Of a stretch of 23,397 nt of DNA, positions 6,889 through 14,890 are shown one piece after another. Source of the stretch: JBIOUF01 sp044866695 (lineage in GTDB: Bacteria; Actinomycetota; Actinomycetes; Propionibacteriales; Nocardioidaceae). The notes beneath the pieces are model-generated. The model had not been told where the DNA came from, searched no databases, and saw nothing but the letters and a program-made list of their open reading frames with translations. Where the stretch lies: contig JBIOUF010000253.1 in NCBI GenBank assembly GCA_044866695.1, positions 1 through 23,397 of the forward strand, written 5' to 3'. The translations under genes and the position numbers were made by a program. Every line of letters begins with the position of its first letter. Position 1 is the first letter of the stretch.

Positions 6889-7802
6889 CAGAAGTAGCCC
6901 TCCCGCTTGCGGTCCTCCATCGCGGCCTCGGAGAACCGGTCGTCACCGCGGGTGGCGCCGCGCTCGGTGACCCGCGCGACGGCGATCTCGTCGATGATCT
7001 GGTCGATGGTCTTGGCGTGGCTCTCCACGCAGCCGGTGAGGGTCAGGTCGCCGACGGTGCGGAACCGGACGGTGCGCTCCTGGACGGTCTCGCCGGGCCG
7101 GAGCGGGTTGTGCTCGCTCTCACTGAGCAGCATGCCGTCGCGCCGGAAGACCCGGCGCTCGTGGGCGAAGTAGATCGAGGGGATCTCGATGTCCTCCCGG
7201 CCGAGGTAGTGCCAGATGTCCAGCTCGGTCCAGTTCGACAGCGGGAAGATCCGCATGTGCTCGCCCTCGTGGATGCGGCCGTTGTAGAGGCTCCACAGCT
7301 CGGGGCGCTGGTTCTTGGGGTCCCACTGGCCGAACTCGTCGCGGTGGGAGTACACCCGCTCCTTGGCCCGGGCCTTCTCCTCGTCGCGCCGGCCCCCGCC
7401 GAACGCCGCGGTGAACCCCTCCTCCTCCAAGGCGTTGAGCAGCGTGCCGATCTGCAGCCGGTTGCGCGAGGTCTTGCCGTCGTCGACGACCACGCCGTCG
7501 GCGATGGCCGCCTCGACGCTGGCGACGATGAGGCGTACGCCGAGCCGGCGCACCCAGTTGTCCCGGGTGGCCAGCACCTCGGGGAAGTCGAAGCCGGTGT
7601 CGACCTGCAGCACCGGGAACGGGATCTTGGCCGGGTAGAACGCCTTCTCGGCCAGCCGCATCATCACGATCGAGTCCTTGCCGCCGGAGAACATCAGCAC
7701 CGGCTTCTCGAACTCGGCCGCGACCTCGCGGAAGACGTGGATGGACTCGGCCTCCAGCTCGTCGAGCTGGGAGAGCCGGTAGTCGACGTGGGTCGCCGTC
7801 AT
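6888..7802 (-). CDS. cysD: Sulfate adenylyltransferase subunit 2
   Basis: This 304-residue PP-loop ATP pyrophosphatase is the catalytic subunit that makes adenosine 5'-phosphosulfate from ATP and sulfate. It shows the P-loop FSGGKDS near residue 40, AFGGGRRDEEKARAKER, and the C-terminal RKREGYF tail typical of CysD. ATG 7802 has an upstream GAGAGGTG that can serve as ribosome binding site. It lies 54 nt downstream of rfbB on the same strand and is coupled to cysN. Confidence 0.95.
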   Translation of the reverse strand: MTATHVDYRLSQLDELEAESIHVFREVAAEFEKPVLMFSGGKDSIVMMRLAEKAFYPAKIPFPVLQVDTGFDFPEVLATRDNWVRRLGVRLIVASVEAAIADGVVVDDGKTSRNRLQIGTLLNALEEEGFTAAFGGGRRDEEKARAKERVYSHRDEFGQWDPKNQRPELWSLYNGRIHEGEHMRIFPLSNWTELDIWHYLGREDIEIPSIYFAHERRVFRRDGMLLSESEHNPLRPGETVQERTVRFRTVGDLTLTGCVESHAKTIDQIIDEIAVARVTERGATRGDDRFSEAAMEDRKREGYF

Positions 7803-7837
7803 CTCAGGGGGGGCACCTCTCGTGGGGGAGCGCGCTA

Positions 7838-7843
7838 AGCCTA
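7838..7843 (-). promoter_or_regulatory. Candidate -10 box for cysDN
   Basis: On the minus strand, TAGGCT (TANNNT pattern) lies 35 nt upstream of the cysD ATG in the short rfbB-cysD gap, so cysDN need not depend on rfbB read-through. No clear -35 box was found. Confidence 0.3.
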
Positions 7844-7856
7844 CCGACCCGGTCGA

Positions 7857-8846
7857 CTAACGCGTGAGCGCCGCCCGCTTCTTGAGCGGTTCCCACCAGG
7901 CCCTGTTGTCGCGATACCACGCGACGGTGTCCGCCAAACCCTTCTCGAAGGGCACCTCGGGCCGGTACCCCAGCTCGGCGGTGATCTTGCCGATGTCGAC
8001 GGAGTAGCGCAGGTCGTGGCCGAGCCGGTCGGGCACCTGGGTCACCCGGTCCCAGCCGGTGCCGGTGGCCTCCAGGAGCAGGCCGGTGAGCTCCTTGTTG
8101 GTCAGCTCGGTCCCGCCACCGATGTTGTAGACCTCACCCGGGCGGCCGCCGCAGGCGACCAGGTGGATGCCGCGGCAGTGGTCGTCGACGTGCAGCCAGT
8201 CCCGGACGTTGCCGCCCTCGCCGTACAGGGGCACCGTGAGCCCGTCCACCAGGTTGGTGACGAACAGCGGGACCACCTTCTCGGGGAACTGGTAGGGCCC
8301 GTAGTTGTTGGAGCACCGGGTGATGGTCACCGGCAGCCCGTGCGTGCGGTGGTAGGAGCGCGCGATCAGGTCGCTGGACGCCTTGGACGCCGAGTACGGC
8401 GAGTTGGGCAGCAGCGGCTCCTCCTCGGTCCACGACCCCTGCTCGATGGAGCCGTACACCTCGTCGGTGGACACGTGCACGAACCGGCCGAGCTGGTGGT
8501 GAAGGGCGGAGTCCAGCAGGGTCTGGGTGCCCACCACGTTGGTCATCACGAAGTCCGCGGCGCCCAGGATGGACCGGTCGACGTGGGACTCGGCGGCGAA
8601 GTGCACGACCACGTCGGTCTCGGCCATGAGCGTGTCGACCAGCGCGCGGTCGAGGATGTCGCCCTCGACGAAGCGCAGCCGCGAGTCGTCGCGGACCGGG
8701 TCGAGGTTGGCCGGGTTGCCGGCGTAGGTCAGCTTGTCGAGCACGGTGAGCCGGTCCGGCTGGTCCAGGCCCCAGGCGTCGGTGAGCAGGGTGCGGACGT
8801 AGTGCGAGCCGATGAACCCGGCGCCACCGGTGACGAGGTACCTCAT
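7857..8846 (-). CDS. rfbB: dTDP-glucose 4,6-dehydratase
   Basis: This 329-residue extended short-chain dehydrogenase carries out step two of dTDP-L-rhamnose synthesis. It has the Rossmann motif TGGAGFIGSH at the N terminus, the STDEVYGS segment with catalytic Thr-Asp-Glu, and the YSASKAS Tyr-x-x-x-Lys motif. ATG 8846 starts at MRYLVTGG with AGGA eight bases upstream; the frame is open further upstream, but the extra residues are Arg-rich and not family-like. ATG 8855 is a near alternative. It is divergent from rfbA. Confidence 0.95.
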   Translation of the reverse strand: MRYLVTGGAGFIGSHYVRTLLTDAWGLDQPDRLTVLDKLTYAGNPANLDPVRDDSRLRFVEGDILDRALVDTLMAETDVVVHFAAESHVDRSILGAADFVMTNVVGTQTLLDSALHHQLGRFVHVSTDEVYGSIEQGSWTEEEPLLPNSPYSASKASSDLIARSYHRTHGLPVTITRCSNNYGPYQFPEKVVPLFVTNLVDGLTVPLYGEGGNVRDWLHVDDHCRGIHLVACGGRPGEVYNIGGGTELTNKELTGLLLEATGTGWDRVTQVPDRLGHDLRYSVDIGKITAELGYRPEVPFEKGLADTVAWYRDNRAWWEPLKKRAALTR

Positions 8847-8880
8847 ACCGGACATCCTGCCATGGGGTCGCCGTACGCGA

Positions 8881-8910
8881 CGGCGAACCGGCGCGAACCG
8901 GCGCGAACCG
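8881..8910. repeat. Three direct 10-bp repeats between rfbB and rfbA
   Basis: Three consecutive 10-bp units ([CG][GC]GCGAACCG-like, each containing GCGAACCG) occupy 8881-8910. The period equals about one DNA turn, and the array sits midway between the divergent rfbB and rfbA starts, so it could be a regulator-binding array. It could also be a simple slippage repeat. Confidence 0.6.
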
Positions 8911-8947
8911 GCCGCCCGGGCCACCGTGAGCCTGCACACTGGTCGGC

Positions 8948-9823
8948 ATGCGCGGAATCATCCTGGCCGGTGGCACCGGCAGCCGGTTGCACCCCATCAC
9001 GCTGGGCGTCAGCAAGCAGCTGGTGCCGGTCTACGACAAGCCGATGGTGTACTACCCGCTCTCGACGCTCATGCTCGCCGGCATTCGCGACGTGCTGGTG
9101 ATCACCACCCCCCACGACCGGGCCGCGTTCCAGCGCCTGCTCGGCGACGGCGACGCGCTCGGCGTACGGCTGGAGTACGCCGAGCAGCCCTCGCCCGACG
9201 GGCTGGCCCAGGCGTTCACCATCGGCGCGGGCTTCCTCGACGGCGACAGCAGCGCCCTGGTGCTGGGCGACAACCTGTTCTACGGCTACGCGCTCGGCCG
9301 CCAGCTGTCCCGCTTCGCCGACATCGACGGGGCGGCGGTGTTCGGCTACTGGGTCGACGAGCCGTCGGCGTACGGCGTGGTGGAGTTCGACGACGAGGGC
9401 AGGGCGGTGTCGCTGGAGGAGAAGCCCGCCCGTCCGCGCAGCAGCTACGCCGTCCCGGGGCTGTACTTCTACGGGCCCGACGTCGTGGAGAAGGCCGCCG
9501 GACTGCGCCCCTCGGCCCGGGGCGAGCTGGAGATCACCGACCTGAACCGGCTCTACCTCGAGGAGGGACGCCTGCAGGTCGAGGTGCTCGAGCGCGGCAC
9601 CGCCTGGCTGGACACCGGCACGTTCGACTCCCTCAGCGACGCCACCGCGTTCATCCGGGCCATCGAGCATCGGCAGGGTCTCAAGGTCGGCGCTCCGGAG
9701 GAGATCGCCTGGCGGCAGGGCTGGCTCACCGACGACGACCTGCGCAAGCGCGCCGAGCCGCTGGTGAAGTCCGGCTACGGCCAGTACCTGCTGGGCCTGC
9801 TGGAGTCCGGGCGGCAGCGGTAA
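8948..9823 (+). CDS. rfbA: Glucose-1-phosphate thymidylyltransferase
   Basis: This 291-residue nucleotidyltransferase makes dTDP-glucose from dTTP and glucose-1-phosphate, the first step of the dTDP-L-rhamnose pathway. Key motifs are LAGGTGSRL (nucleotide loop), SKQLVPVYDKPM, LGDNLFYG and EEKP. The length and C-terminal helix region are standard for the RmlA short form. There is no Shine-Dalgarno sequence; CACACT at 8935-8940 is a possible -10 box that would give a leaderless transcript. The 3' end runs into the dispersed repeat element. Confidence 0.96.
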   Translation: MRGIILAGGTGSRLHPITLGVSKQLVPVYDKPMVYYPLSTLMLAGIRDVLVITTPHDRAAFQRLLGDGDALGVRLEYAEQPSPDGLAQAFTIGAGFLDGDSSALVLGDNLFYGYALGRQLSRFADIDGAAVFGYWVDEPSAYGVVEFDDEGRAVSLEEKPARPRSSYAVPGLYFYGPDVVEKAAGLRPSARGELEITDLNRLYLEEGRLQVEVLERGTAWLDTGTFDSLSDATAFIRAIEHRQGLKVGAPEEIAWRQGWLTDDDLRKRAEPLVKSGYGQYLLGLLESGRQR

Positions 9824-9840
9824 CCACCCCCCGCTGCCCG

Positions 9841-9992
9841 CCGGTGGTTGAGGAGCGAGCTTGCGGGCCCCCCGGTGGTTGAGGAGCGAGCTTGCGAGCG
9901 TCTCGAAACCTCCGGGCGCGTGGCTGGGACTGTGCCACGGTGCCGCTGGTTTCGAGACGCCTCCGCTAGCGCTCCGGCTCCTCAACCAGCGG
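9841..9992. repeat. Dispersed composite hairpin repeat, copy B (between rfbA and rfbD)
   Basis: It contains a truncated unit (9841-9865), an identical 25-nt restart at 9872-9896 that continues as a full hairpin to GTCTCGAAACC (ending 9910), a spacer, then a second hairpin at 9945-9990 in opposite orientation with arms GCTGGTT / AACCAGC. Positions 9933-9992 are an exact 60-nt reverse-complement match to 23194-23253. The second hairpin overlaps the rfbD 3' end. Confidence 0.9.
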
Positions 9993-10862
9993 GGGACCGG
10001 CGGGTGGCCCCAGCACGACCGGCGCGGCCTCGGCCCAGCGGGCGGCCCAGTCGCCGATCGGGTCGACGCCGGTGCCGGCGAAGCCGTCGTGGCCGAGCAC
10101 CGAGTACGCCGGGCGAGGGGCGGGACGGACGTAGGCGTCGCTGGTGGTGGGGCTGACCAGAGCGGGATCCAGCCCGGCCGAGGCGACCACCGCGCGGGCG
10201 AACTCGAGCCAGGTGGCCTGCCCCGAGCTGGTCGCATGGTAGGTGCCCGCGGGGGCGCCGCCGTCCACCAGGTCGACGACCACCCGTGCCACGTCGACGG
10301 TCCAGGTCGGCTGGCCGTGCTGGTCGGCCACCACGCTCAGCGCCCCGCGCTCGCGGGCGGACCGCGCGATGGTCTTCGGGAAGCAGGGGCCGTGGGCGCC
10401 GTACAGCCACGCGGTGCGGACGACGAGATGCCCGTCGGGGTGCTCGTCGCGGACCGCCGTCTCGCCGGCGGCCTTGGTGCGGCCGTAGGCGGACACCGGG
10501 GCGAGCCGATGGTCCTCGGCGTACGGCGACGTGGCCCGGCCGTCGAAGACGTAGTCGGTGCTGATCTGCACGATCCGCGCGCCGGCGTCGCGGGCGGCGG
10601 CGGCCAGTACCCGTGCGCCCTCGGCGTTCACGGCCGCCGCGTCCTGCTCGTGGGCCTCCGCGTCGTCGACGGCGGTCCACGCGGCGCAGTTCACCACCGC
10701 GTCGTGACCCGCGAGGGCGCGCCGCACCGCGGCGGGGTCGCAGATGTCCAGCTCGGCGTGGCCGACCCCGGTGACCGGCGCGCCCGCGTCGCGCAGCCGG
10801 GCGGTCAGGTCCCGGCCGAGCATCCCGCGCGCCCCAGTGACCAGCCAGTGCCGCTCCCCCAT
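9966..10862 (-). CDS. rfbD: dTDP-4-dehydrorhamnose reductase
   Basis: This 298-residue NADPH-dependent short-chain reductase carries out the last step to dTDP-L-rhamnose. It has TGARGMLG near the N terminus, NCAAWTAVDDAE, STDYVFDG and YGRTKAAGE with the catalytic Tyr and Lys. ATG 10862 begins MGERHWLVTG, with a purine-rich GGGACGGG upstream. The C terminus, GPPLVEEPER-stop, is encoded by the inverted arm of the dispersed hairpin repeat, so the repeat has replaced or extended the native end. The gene is divergent from rfbC (46-nt gap) and convergent with rfbA. Confidence 0.95.
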   Translation of the reverse strand: MGERHWLVTGARGMLGRDLTARLRDAGAPVTGVGHAELDICDPAAVRRALAGHDAVVNCAAWTAVDDAEAHEQDAAAVNAEGARVLAAAARDAGARIVQISTDYVFDGRATSPYAEDHRLAPVSAYGRTKAAGETAVRDEHPDGHLVVRTAWLYGAHGPCFPKTIARSARERGALSVVADQHGQPTWTVDVARVVVDLVDGGAPAGTYHATSSGQATWLEFARAVVASAGLDPALVSPTTSDAYVRPAPRPAYSVLGHDGFAGTGVDPIGDWAARWAEAAPVVLGPPAGPPLVEEPER

Positions 10863-10895
10863 GCCGCCCGTCCCTTCGAAGCGTCGACGGGGACG

Positions 10896-10901
10896 TACTC
10901 T
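10896..10901 (+). promoter_or_regulatory. Candidate -10 box of rfbC (leaderless)
   Basis: TACTCT fits TANNNT and ends seven bases before the GTG start at 10909. There is no ribosome binding site, so the mRNA probably begins at the start codon. Confidence 0.5.
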
Positions 10902-10908
10902 ACTGGCC

Positions 10909-11523
10909 GTGCAGACGCGTGAGCTGTCCGTCCCGGGAGCCTTCGAGCTGACCCCGATCGTCCACGGCGACGCCCGGGGGTCCTTCCACGAGTGGTTCCG
11001 GCTCGACCGGCTGCGGGAGCTGACCGGCCACGGGCTGGGCCTCGCGCAGGCGAACTGCTCGGTCTCCTCGGCCGGCACGCTGCGCGGCATCCACTTCGCC
11101 GACGTCCCACCGAGCCAGGCGAAGTACGTCACCTGCCTCAGCGGGGCGGTCCTCGACGTCGTGGTGGACGTCCGCGTCGGGTCGCCGGCGTACGGGCGGT
11201 GGGAGGGCGTGCTGCTCGACGACGAGACCCGGCGCTGCGTGTACCTCTCCGAGGGGCTCGGGCACGCGTTCATGGCGCTGGAGGACCGCAGCCTGGTCAC
11301 CTACCTGTGCTCGGCGCCGTTCGCCCCCGGCCGCGAGCACGGCGTCAACCCGCTGGACCCGGCGATCGGGGTCCAGTGGCCGACCACCGACCGGCACGGC
11401 CGCGACGTCACGCCGCTGCTGTCGGACAAGGACCGCGCGGCGCCGACGTTGGAGGAGGCCAGGGCGCAGGGGCTGCTCCCGGACTACCGGGCCGCCCAGG
11501 ACTTCGTCGCGACCCTGCGCTGA
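10909..11523 (+). CDS. rfbC: dTDP-4-dehydrorhamnose 3,5-epimerase family protein
   Basis: This 204-residue cupin-fold enzyme is expected to epimerise C3 and C5 of dTDP-4-keto-6-deoxyglucose. Family landmarks are GSFHEWFR, GTLRGIHF with the catalytic-base His, KYVTCLSGAVLDVVVDVR, GLGHAFMALED and the C-terminal NPLDPAIGVQWP. The start GTG 10909 gives VQTRELSVPG, the usual beginning. The YLCSAPFAPGREHG segment departs a little from the classic YxxT..Y.P..E.G pattern, so a related deoxysugar epimerase is possible. With rfbA, rfbB and rfbD nearby, dTDP-rhamnose is most likely. Confidence 0.9.
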   Translation: MQTRELSVPGAFELTPIVHGDARGSFHEWFRLDRLRELTGHGLGLAQANCSVSSAGTLRGIHFADVPPSQAKYVTCLSGAVLDVVVDVRVGSPAYGRWEGVLLDDETRRCVYLSEGLGHAFMALEDRSLVTYLCSAPFAPGREHGVNPLDPAIGVQWPTTDRHGRDVTPLLSDKDRAAPTLEEARAQGLLPDYRAAQDFVATLR

Positions 11524-11541
11524 GCCGCGCCCGGCAGTGTC

Positions 11542-12495
11542 TCAGCCGGTCCTGGCGTTCTCCCGCTTGTCACCGGGCAGCCGCCAGGCCGCGGCGTTGT
11601 TGTCGAACGCCGGGAGCCCGCGGGTCTGTCGCACGAATCCCCACGCCAGCGGCCCGAGCAGCAGCATGCCCGCGCCGATGATGCCGACCCACTCCGGCGG
11701 GACGCCGAGCAGCTTCAGCCCGGTGAGCGAGAGCACGATGACGATGCCGCGGCGGATCACCGACTGGGAGACCCAGGCGGCGATCCGTGCGCCGATGAAC
11801 GTGCCGGGCGTGCCGCCGACCACCAGCGGCACCAGGACCGACCAGTCCACCCCGCTGACCAGGACGTGGCTGACCGCCGCGGAGAACACCAGGGGGACCG
11901 CCTGCACCAGGTCGGTCCCGACCAGCCGCAGCGCGGACAGCGCGGGGTACAGCAGCAGCAGCGACACCATGATCAGCGAGCCGGAGCCGACCGACGTGAT
12001 CCCCACCAGCAGGCCGCCGACCGCGCCCACCGCCACCGTCGGCAGCGGCCGTACCGGCGGGTTGTCGTCGGGCGCCTGGTTGCCGCTGGTGACCAGCCGC
12101 AGCTGGAGGTACATGCGCAGCGTGTACGTCGCCGCGGTGAACACCAGGGCGACGCCGATGGCCTTGGTGACGAACGCCTCCTGGTCCGCGGTGCCGCCGA
12201 CCGCCTCGATGATGAAGGCGCCCGCGAACGCCGTCGGGACCGAACCGAGGACCAGCCAGCCGGCCAGACGCAGGTTCGGCTGGCCGTGCCTCCAGTGCAC
12301 GGCCGCGCCGACGGACTTGTTCACCGAGGCGGCCACCAGGTCGTTGGCCACCGCGGTGGTGGCCGGGACGCCGAGGAACATCAGCGCGGGCGTCATCAGC
12401 GCCCCCCCGCCCATCCCGGTGAGACCGACGACGATGCCGACTCCAAAGGCGACGACCAGCACGCCGAGCGCGTCGATGGTGAGCAGGTCGGTCAT
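11542..12495 (-). CDS. TauE/SafE family sulfite/organosulfur exporter
   Basis: This 317-residue polytopic membrane protein has about eight hydrophobic segments. It shows the TauE/SafE (DUF81) two-repeat layout: VGIVVGLTGMGGGALMTP near residue 20 and the matching GLLVGITSVGSGSLIM in the second half. Family members export sulfite, sulfoacetate or similar anions. The ATG overlaps the cysC stop in an ATGA, so it is translated with APS kinase, which supports a sulfur anion as substrate. Direction and substrate are inferred. Confidence 0.88.
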   Translation of the reverse strand: MTDLLTIDALGVLVVAFGVGIVVGLTGMGGGALMTPALMFLGVPATTAVANDLVAASVNKSVGAAVHWRHGQPNLRLAGWLVLGSVPTAFAGAFIIEAVGGTADQEAFVTKAIGVALVFTAATYTLRMYLQLRLVTSGNQAPDDNPPVRPLPTVAVGAVGGLLVGITSVGSGSLIMVSLLLLYPALSALRLVGTDLVQAVPLVFSAAVSHVLVSGVDWSVLVPLVVGGTPGTFIGARIAAWVSQSVIRRGIVIVLSLTGLKLLGVPPEWVGIIGAGMLLLGPLAWGFVRQTRGLPAFDNNAAAWRLPGDKRENARTG

Positions 12496-13772
12496 GAGGG
12501 CGCTCCCTCGTCGCCGAGATGGCCGCCCGCCGACAGCGCGGCGACCACCTCCTCCAGGCACTCCTGGATGCTCCGGCCGGTGGTGTCGACCCGCAGCGCC
12601 GCGTCGCGGGGCTCCTCGTACGGCGAGGAGATGCCGGTGAACTCGGGGATCTCCCCGCGCCGGGCCTTCGCGTAGAGGCCCTTGCGGTCGCGGCGCTCGC
12701 ACTCCGCCAGCGGGGTGGCCACGTGCACCAGGAAGAACGCGCCGCCGGCGGCCTCGACGAACTCCCGGACCTGGCGACGGGTGGCGTCGAAGGGCGCGAT
12801 GGGGGAGCAGACCGCCACCCCGCCGTGCCGGGAGACCTCCGCGGCCACCCAGCCGATGCGGCGGATGTTGGTCTCCCGGTCCTCGCGGGAGAAGGTCAGC
12901 CCGGCGCTGAGGTTGCGCCGCACCACGTCGCCGTCGAGGCTGGTCACCGTGCGCCGGCCCTGCTCGAGGAGCACGTCGTGCAGCGCCCGGGCCAGCGTGG
13001 ACTTGCCGCTCCCGGAGAGGCCGGTGAAGAACACCACCAGGCCCTGCAGTCCGGGCTCGGGGAGCTCGAAGCCGACGACCGCGCCGACGTCGGCGGGCAG
13101 GGCGCCCTCGCCGGTCACGGTGAGGACCTCGCCCGGCGCGTAGGCGGACACGACCGCGGCGCGGAGCCCGGCGTCGGCGTCGGCCGTGCCGCGGCTGGCC
13201 ACGGGCGCCGCCACGACGGCGGCCCCGGCGAGGTGCCGCGCGGCCGCCAGGGTGGCCCGCAGCAGTCCGGCGGCGGTCATCGGGCGCCCCTGCCACGAGG
13301 GGGTGCCGGAGCCGGCCAGCGCCAGCAGCAGCACGGGCCGGTCCCCGGCGACCTCGCCGATCCGGTCCAGGTCGGACGAGGTGAGCGGCCCGCCGACCGG
13401 CACGGTCAGGGCGGTGGGGTGGCGCGCGCGGGCCTCGGCCGGGGTGAGGTACAGCCGGCGGAACGCGCCGTACTCGTGGGGCGCCAGCGCGGTCAGGTCG
13501 CCCACGACGCCGACGCCGGCCCCGCCCGGGTAGGTCTCGCGCACCTTCACGGTGGCCACCGGGAGCCCCTCGGGGTCGACCAGCTCCAGCGCCCCGGCCG
13601 CGCACGCCGCCACCGCGACCGGCTCGGGCACCGTGAGGGTGGCCGGGCCCTCGGCGGTGAACCCGCTCGACCCCGGCAGGGCCCCCGCGCCCAGCAGCTC
13701 GGCGTCGTCGAGCTCGCGTGGCGTCGGGCAGTACTGGGGGACGGGCGGCGCGGTGGGCACGGCGCCCATCAT
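12492..13772 (-). CDS. cysC: Adenylyl-sulfate kinase with degenerate ATP-sulfurylase-like N terminus
   Basis: This 426-residue protein has its active APS kinase domain at about residues 244-415: Walker A GLSGSGKST (251-259), DGD (280-282), FSREDRETNIRRIG and RKGLYAKARRGEIPEFTGISSPYEEP-type substrate loop (363-388). It phosphorylates APS to PAPS. Residues about 15-115 resemble the PUA-like N-terminal domain of ATP sulfurylase (LDDAELLGAGALPGSSGF, then TPAEARARHP), but the QxRNPxH and HxGH catalytic motifs are absent in the middle segment, so it is probably not a sulfurylase. It is coupled to the TauE gene. ATG 13772 or the adjacent ATG 13769 may be used. Confidence 0.9.
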   Translation of the reverse strand: MMGAVPTAPPVPQYCPTPRELDDAELLGAGALPGSSGFTAEGPATLTVPEPVAVAACAAGALELVDPEGLPVATVKVRETYPGGAGVGVVGDLTALAPHEYGAFRRLYLTPAEARARHPTALTVPVGGPLTSSDLDRIGEVAGDRPVLLLALAGSGTPSWQGRPMTAAGLLRATLAAARHLAGAAVVAAPVASRGTADADAGLRAAVVSAYAPGEVLTVTGEGALPADVGAVVGFELPEPGLQGLVVFFTGLSGSGKSTLARALHDVLLEQGRRTVTSLDGDVVRRNLSAGLTFSREDRETNIRRIGWVAAEVSRHGGVAVCSPIAPFDATRRQVREFVEAAGGAFFLVHVATPLAECERRDRKGLYAKARRGEIPEFTGISSPYEEPRDAALRVDTTGRSIQECLEEVVAALSAGGHLGDEGAPS

Positions 13773-13833
13773 CGCGCACGCCCCCGCCGAACCGGGGCCC
13801 GGCGGGCCGCCGCGGGGGTGGTAGGGATGGGGG

Positions 13834-14790
13834 ATGGTCGCTCCGGTGGTGGCGGAGGTGGTGCGCAGCGGGTTCGTCGAGGGGCACCACTACGGGTCGG
13901 TGGTGGCGCTCGCCGGCGACGGCACGGTGGCCTGGTCGGTGGGGGACGTCGAGGCGACCATGCTGCCGCGGTCGTGCAACAAGCCGCTGCAGGCGGTCGG
14001 GCTGGTCCGGGCCGGGCTCGGGCTGGAGGGCGAGCTGCTCGCGCTGGCGGCGGCCTCGCACTCCGGCGAGGCGTTCCACCTCGACGGCGTGCGCCGGATC
14101 CTGGCCGGTGCGGGACTGGACGAAGGGGCCCTGCAGACGCCCCCGGACCTCCCGCTCGACGACCAGGCGCGCGCCGGCGTGCTTCGCGCGGGTGGCGGGC
14201 CGACCCGGCTGGCGATGAACTGCTCGGGCAAGCACGCCGCGATGCTCGCCACGTGCGTCGCCAACGGATGGGACACCGCGGGGTATCTCGCCCCGGACCA
14301 CCCGGTGCAGCGGGCGGTCCGCGCGGCGGTCGAGGACCTGACCGGCGAGCCGGTGCGGGTCGTCGCCGTCGACGGGTGCGGGGCGCCGCTGCTGTCCACC
14401 ACGCTGACCGGGCTGGCCCGGGCCTTCCGGCGGCTCTCGCTGGCCGGTTCCGGGCCCGAACGGGCGGTGGCCGACGCCGTCCGGGGCCACCCGGCCTGGG
14501 TGTCCGGCAGCCGTCGCGACGAGGCGGCCCTGCTCGCCGCGGTGCCGGGGGCGATCGCCAAGGCCGGCGCGGAGTCCTGCTATGCCGTCGGCCTGGCCGA
14601 CGGGCGCGCGGTCGCGCTGAAGACCGACGACGGCGCGCCGCGGGTGCGCCCGGTGCTGATGGCCCGCGCGCTGGAGCGGCTCGGGATCACCGGCGAGGAC
14701 GGCGTCGACGCCGAGGCGGTACGACGCACCGGGGTGGTGGAGCTGCTCGGCGGGGACCGTCCGGTGGGGCTGCTCCGGCCGACCTTCTAG
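13834..14790 (+). CDS. Rhizobium-type (ReAII/AnsA class 3) L-asparaginase
   Basis: This 318-residue protein belongs to the asparaginase_II family typified by Rhizobium etli ReAII, unrelated to E. coli AnsA/AnsB. All signature residues are visible: Ser47-x-x-Lys50 in RSCNKP, SHSGE (75-79), Cys130 and Lys133 in NCSGKHAA, and Cys182 in DGCGAP. The Ser-Lys tandem is the proposed nucleophile system, and Cys/Lys bind zinc in ReAII. It hydrolyses L-asparagine to aspartate and ammonia in the cytoplasm. ATG 13834 follows a G-rich AGGGATGGGGG. It is divergent from cysC. Confidence 0.92.
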   Translation: MVAPVVAEVVRSGFVEGHHYGSVVALAGDGTVAWSVGDVEATMLPRSCNKPLQAVGLVRAGLGLEGELLALAAASHSGEAFHLDGVRRILAGAGLDEGALQTPPDLPLDDQARAGVLRAGGGPTRLAMNCSGKHAAMLATCVANGWDTAGYLAPDHPVQRAVRAAVEDLTGEPVRVVAVDGCGAPLLSTTLTGLARAFRRLSLAGSGPERAVADAVRGHPAWVSGSRRDEAALLAAVPGAIAKAGAESCYAVGLADGRAVALKTDDGAPRVRPVLMARALERLGITGEDGVDAEAVRRTGVVELLGGDRPVGLLRPTF

Positions 14791-14852
14791 CAGGTAGCAT
14801 TCACAGCACGCGTTGCGGGATGCGGCTCGTGTGGCAGGTTTCACGTTCAAAT

Positions 14853-14884
14853 CGCTTGCCGGCGCTTGCAAGAGTTAGCACAAT
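14853..14884 (+). promoter_or_regulatory. Promoter and candidate autoregulatory operator of the XRE regulator
   Basis: A possible -35 TTGCCG (14856-14861) and -10 CACAAT (14879-14884) are separated by 17 bp, with transcription expected to start at about the GTG 14891. Between them, CGCTTGC occurs twice exactly 10 bp apart (14853 and 14863), and the second copy forms the palindrome CTTGCAAG (14865-14872). This arrangement would suit a dimeric HTH repressor. Confidence 0.4.
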
Positions 14885-14890
14885 GGAGGG

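Noticed and set aside
9841..9992. CRISPR repeats or an insertion sequence
   Set aside because: Units are hairpins with conserved spacers, there is no transposase or cas gene, and no target-site duplication was identified.
14870..14884. A CIRCE (HrcA) element around TTAGCAC
   Set aside because: Only the left half TTAGCAC is present; the N9 spacer and GAGTGCTAA half are missing.
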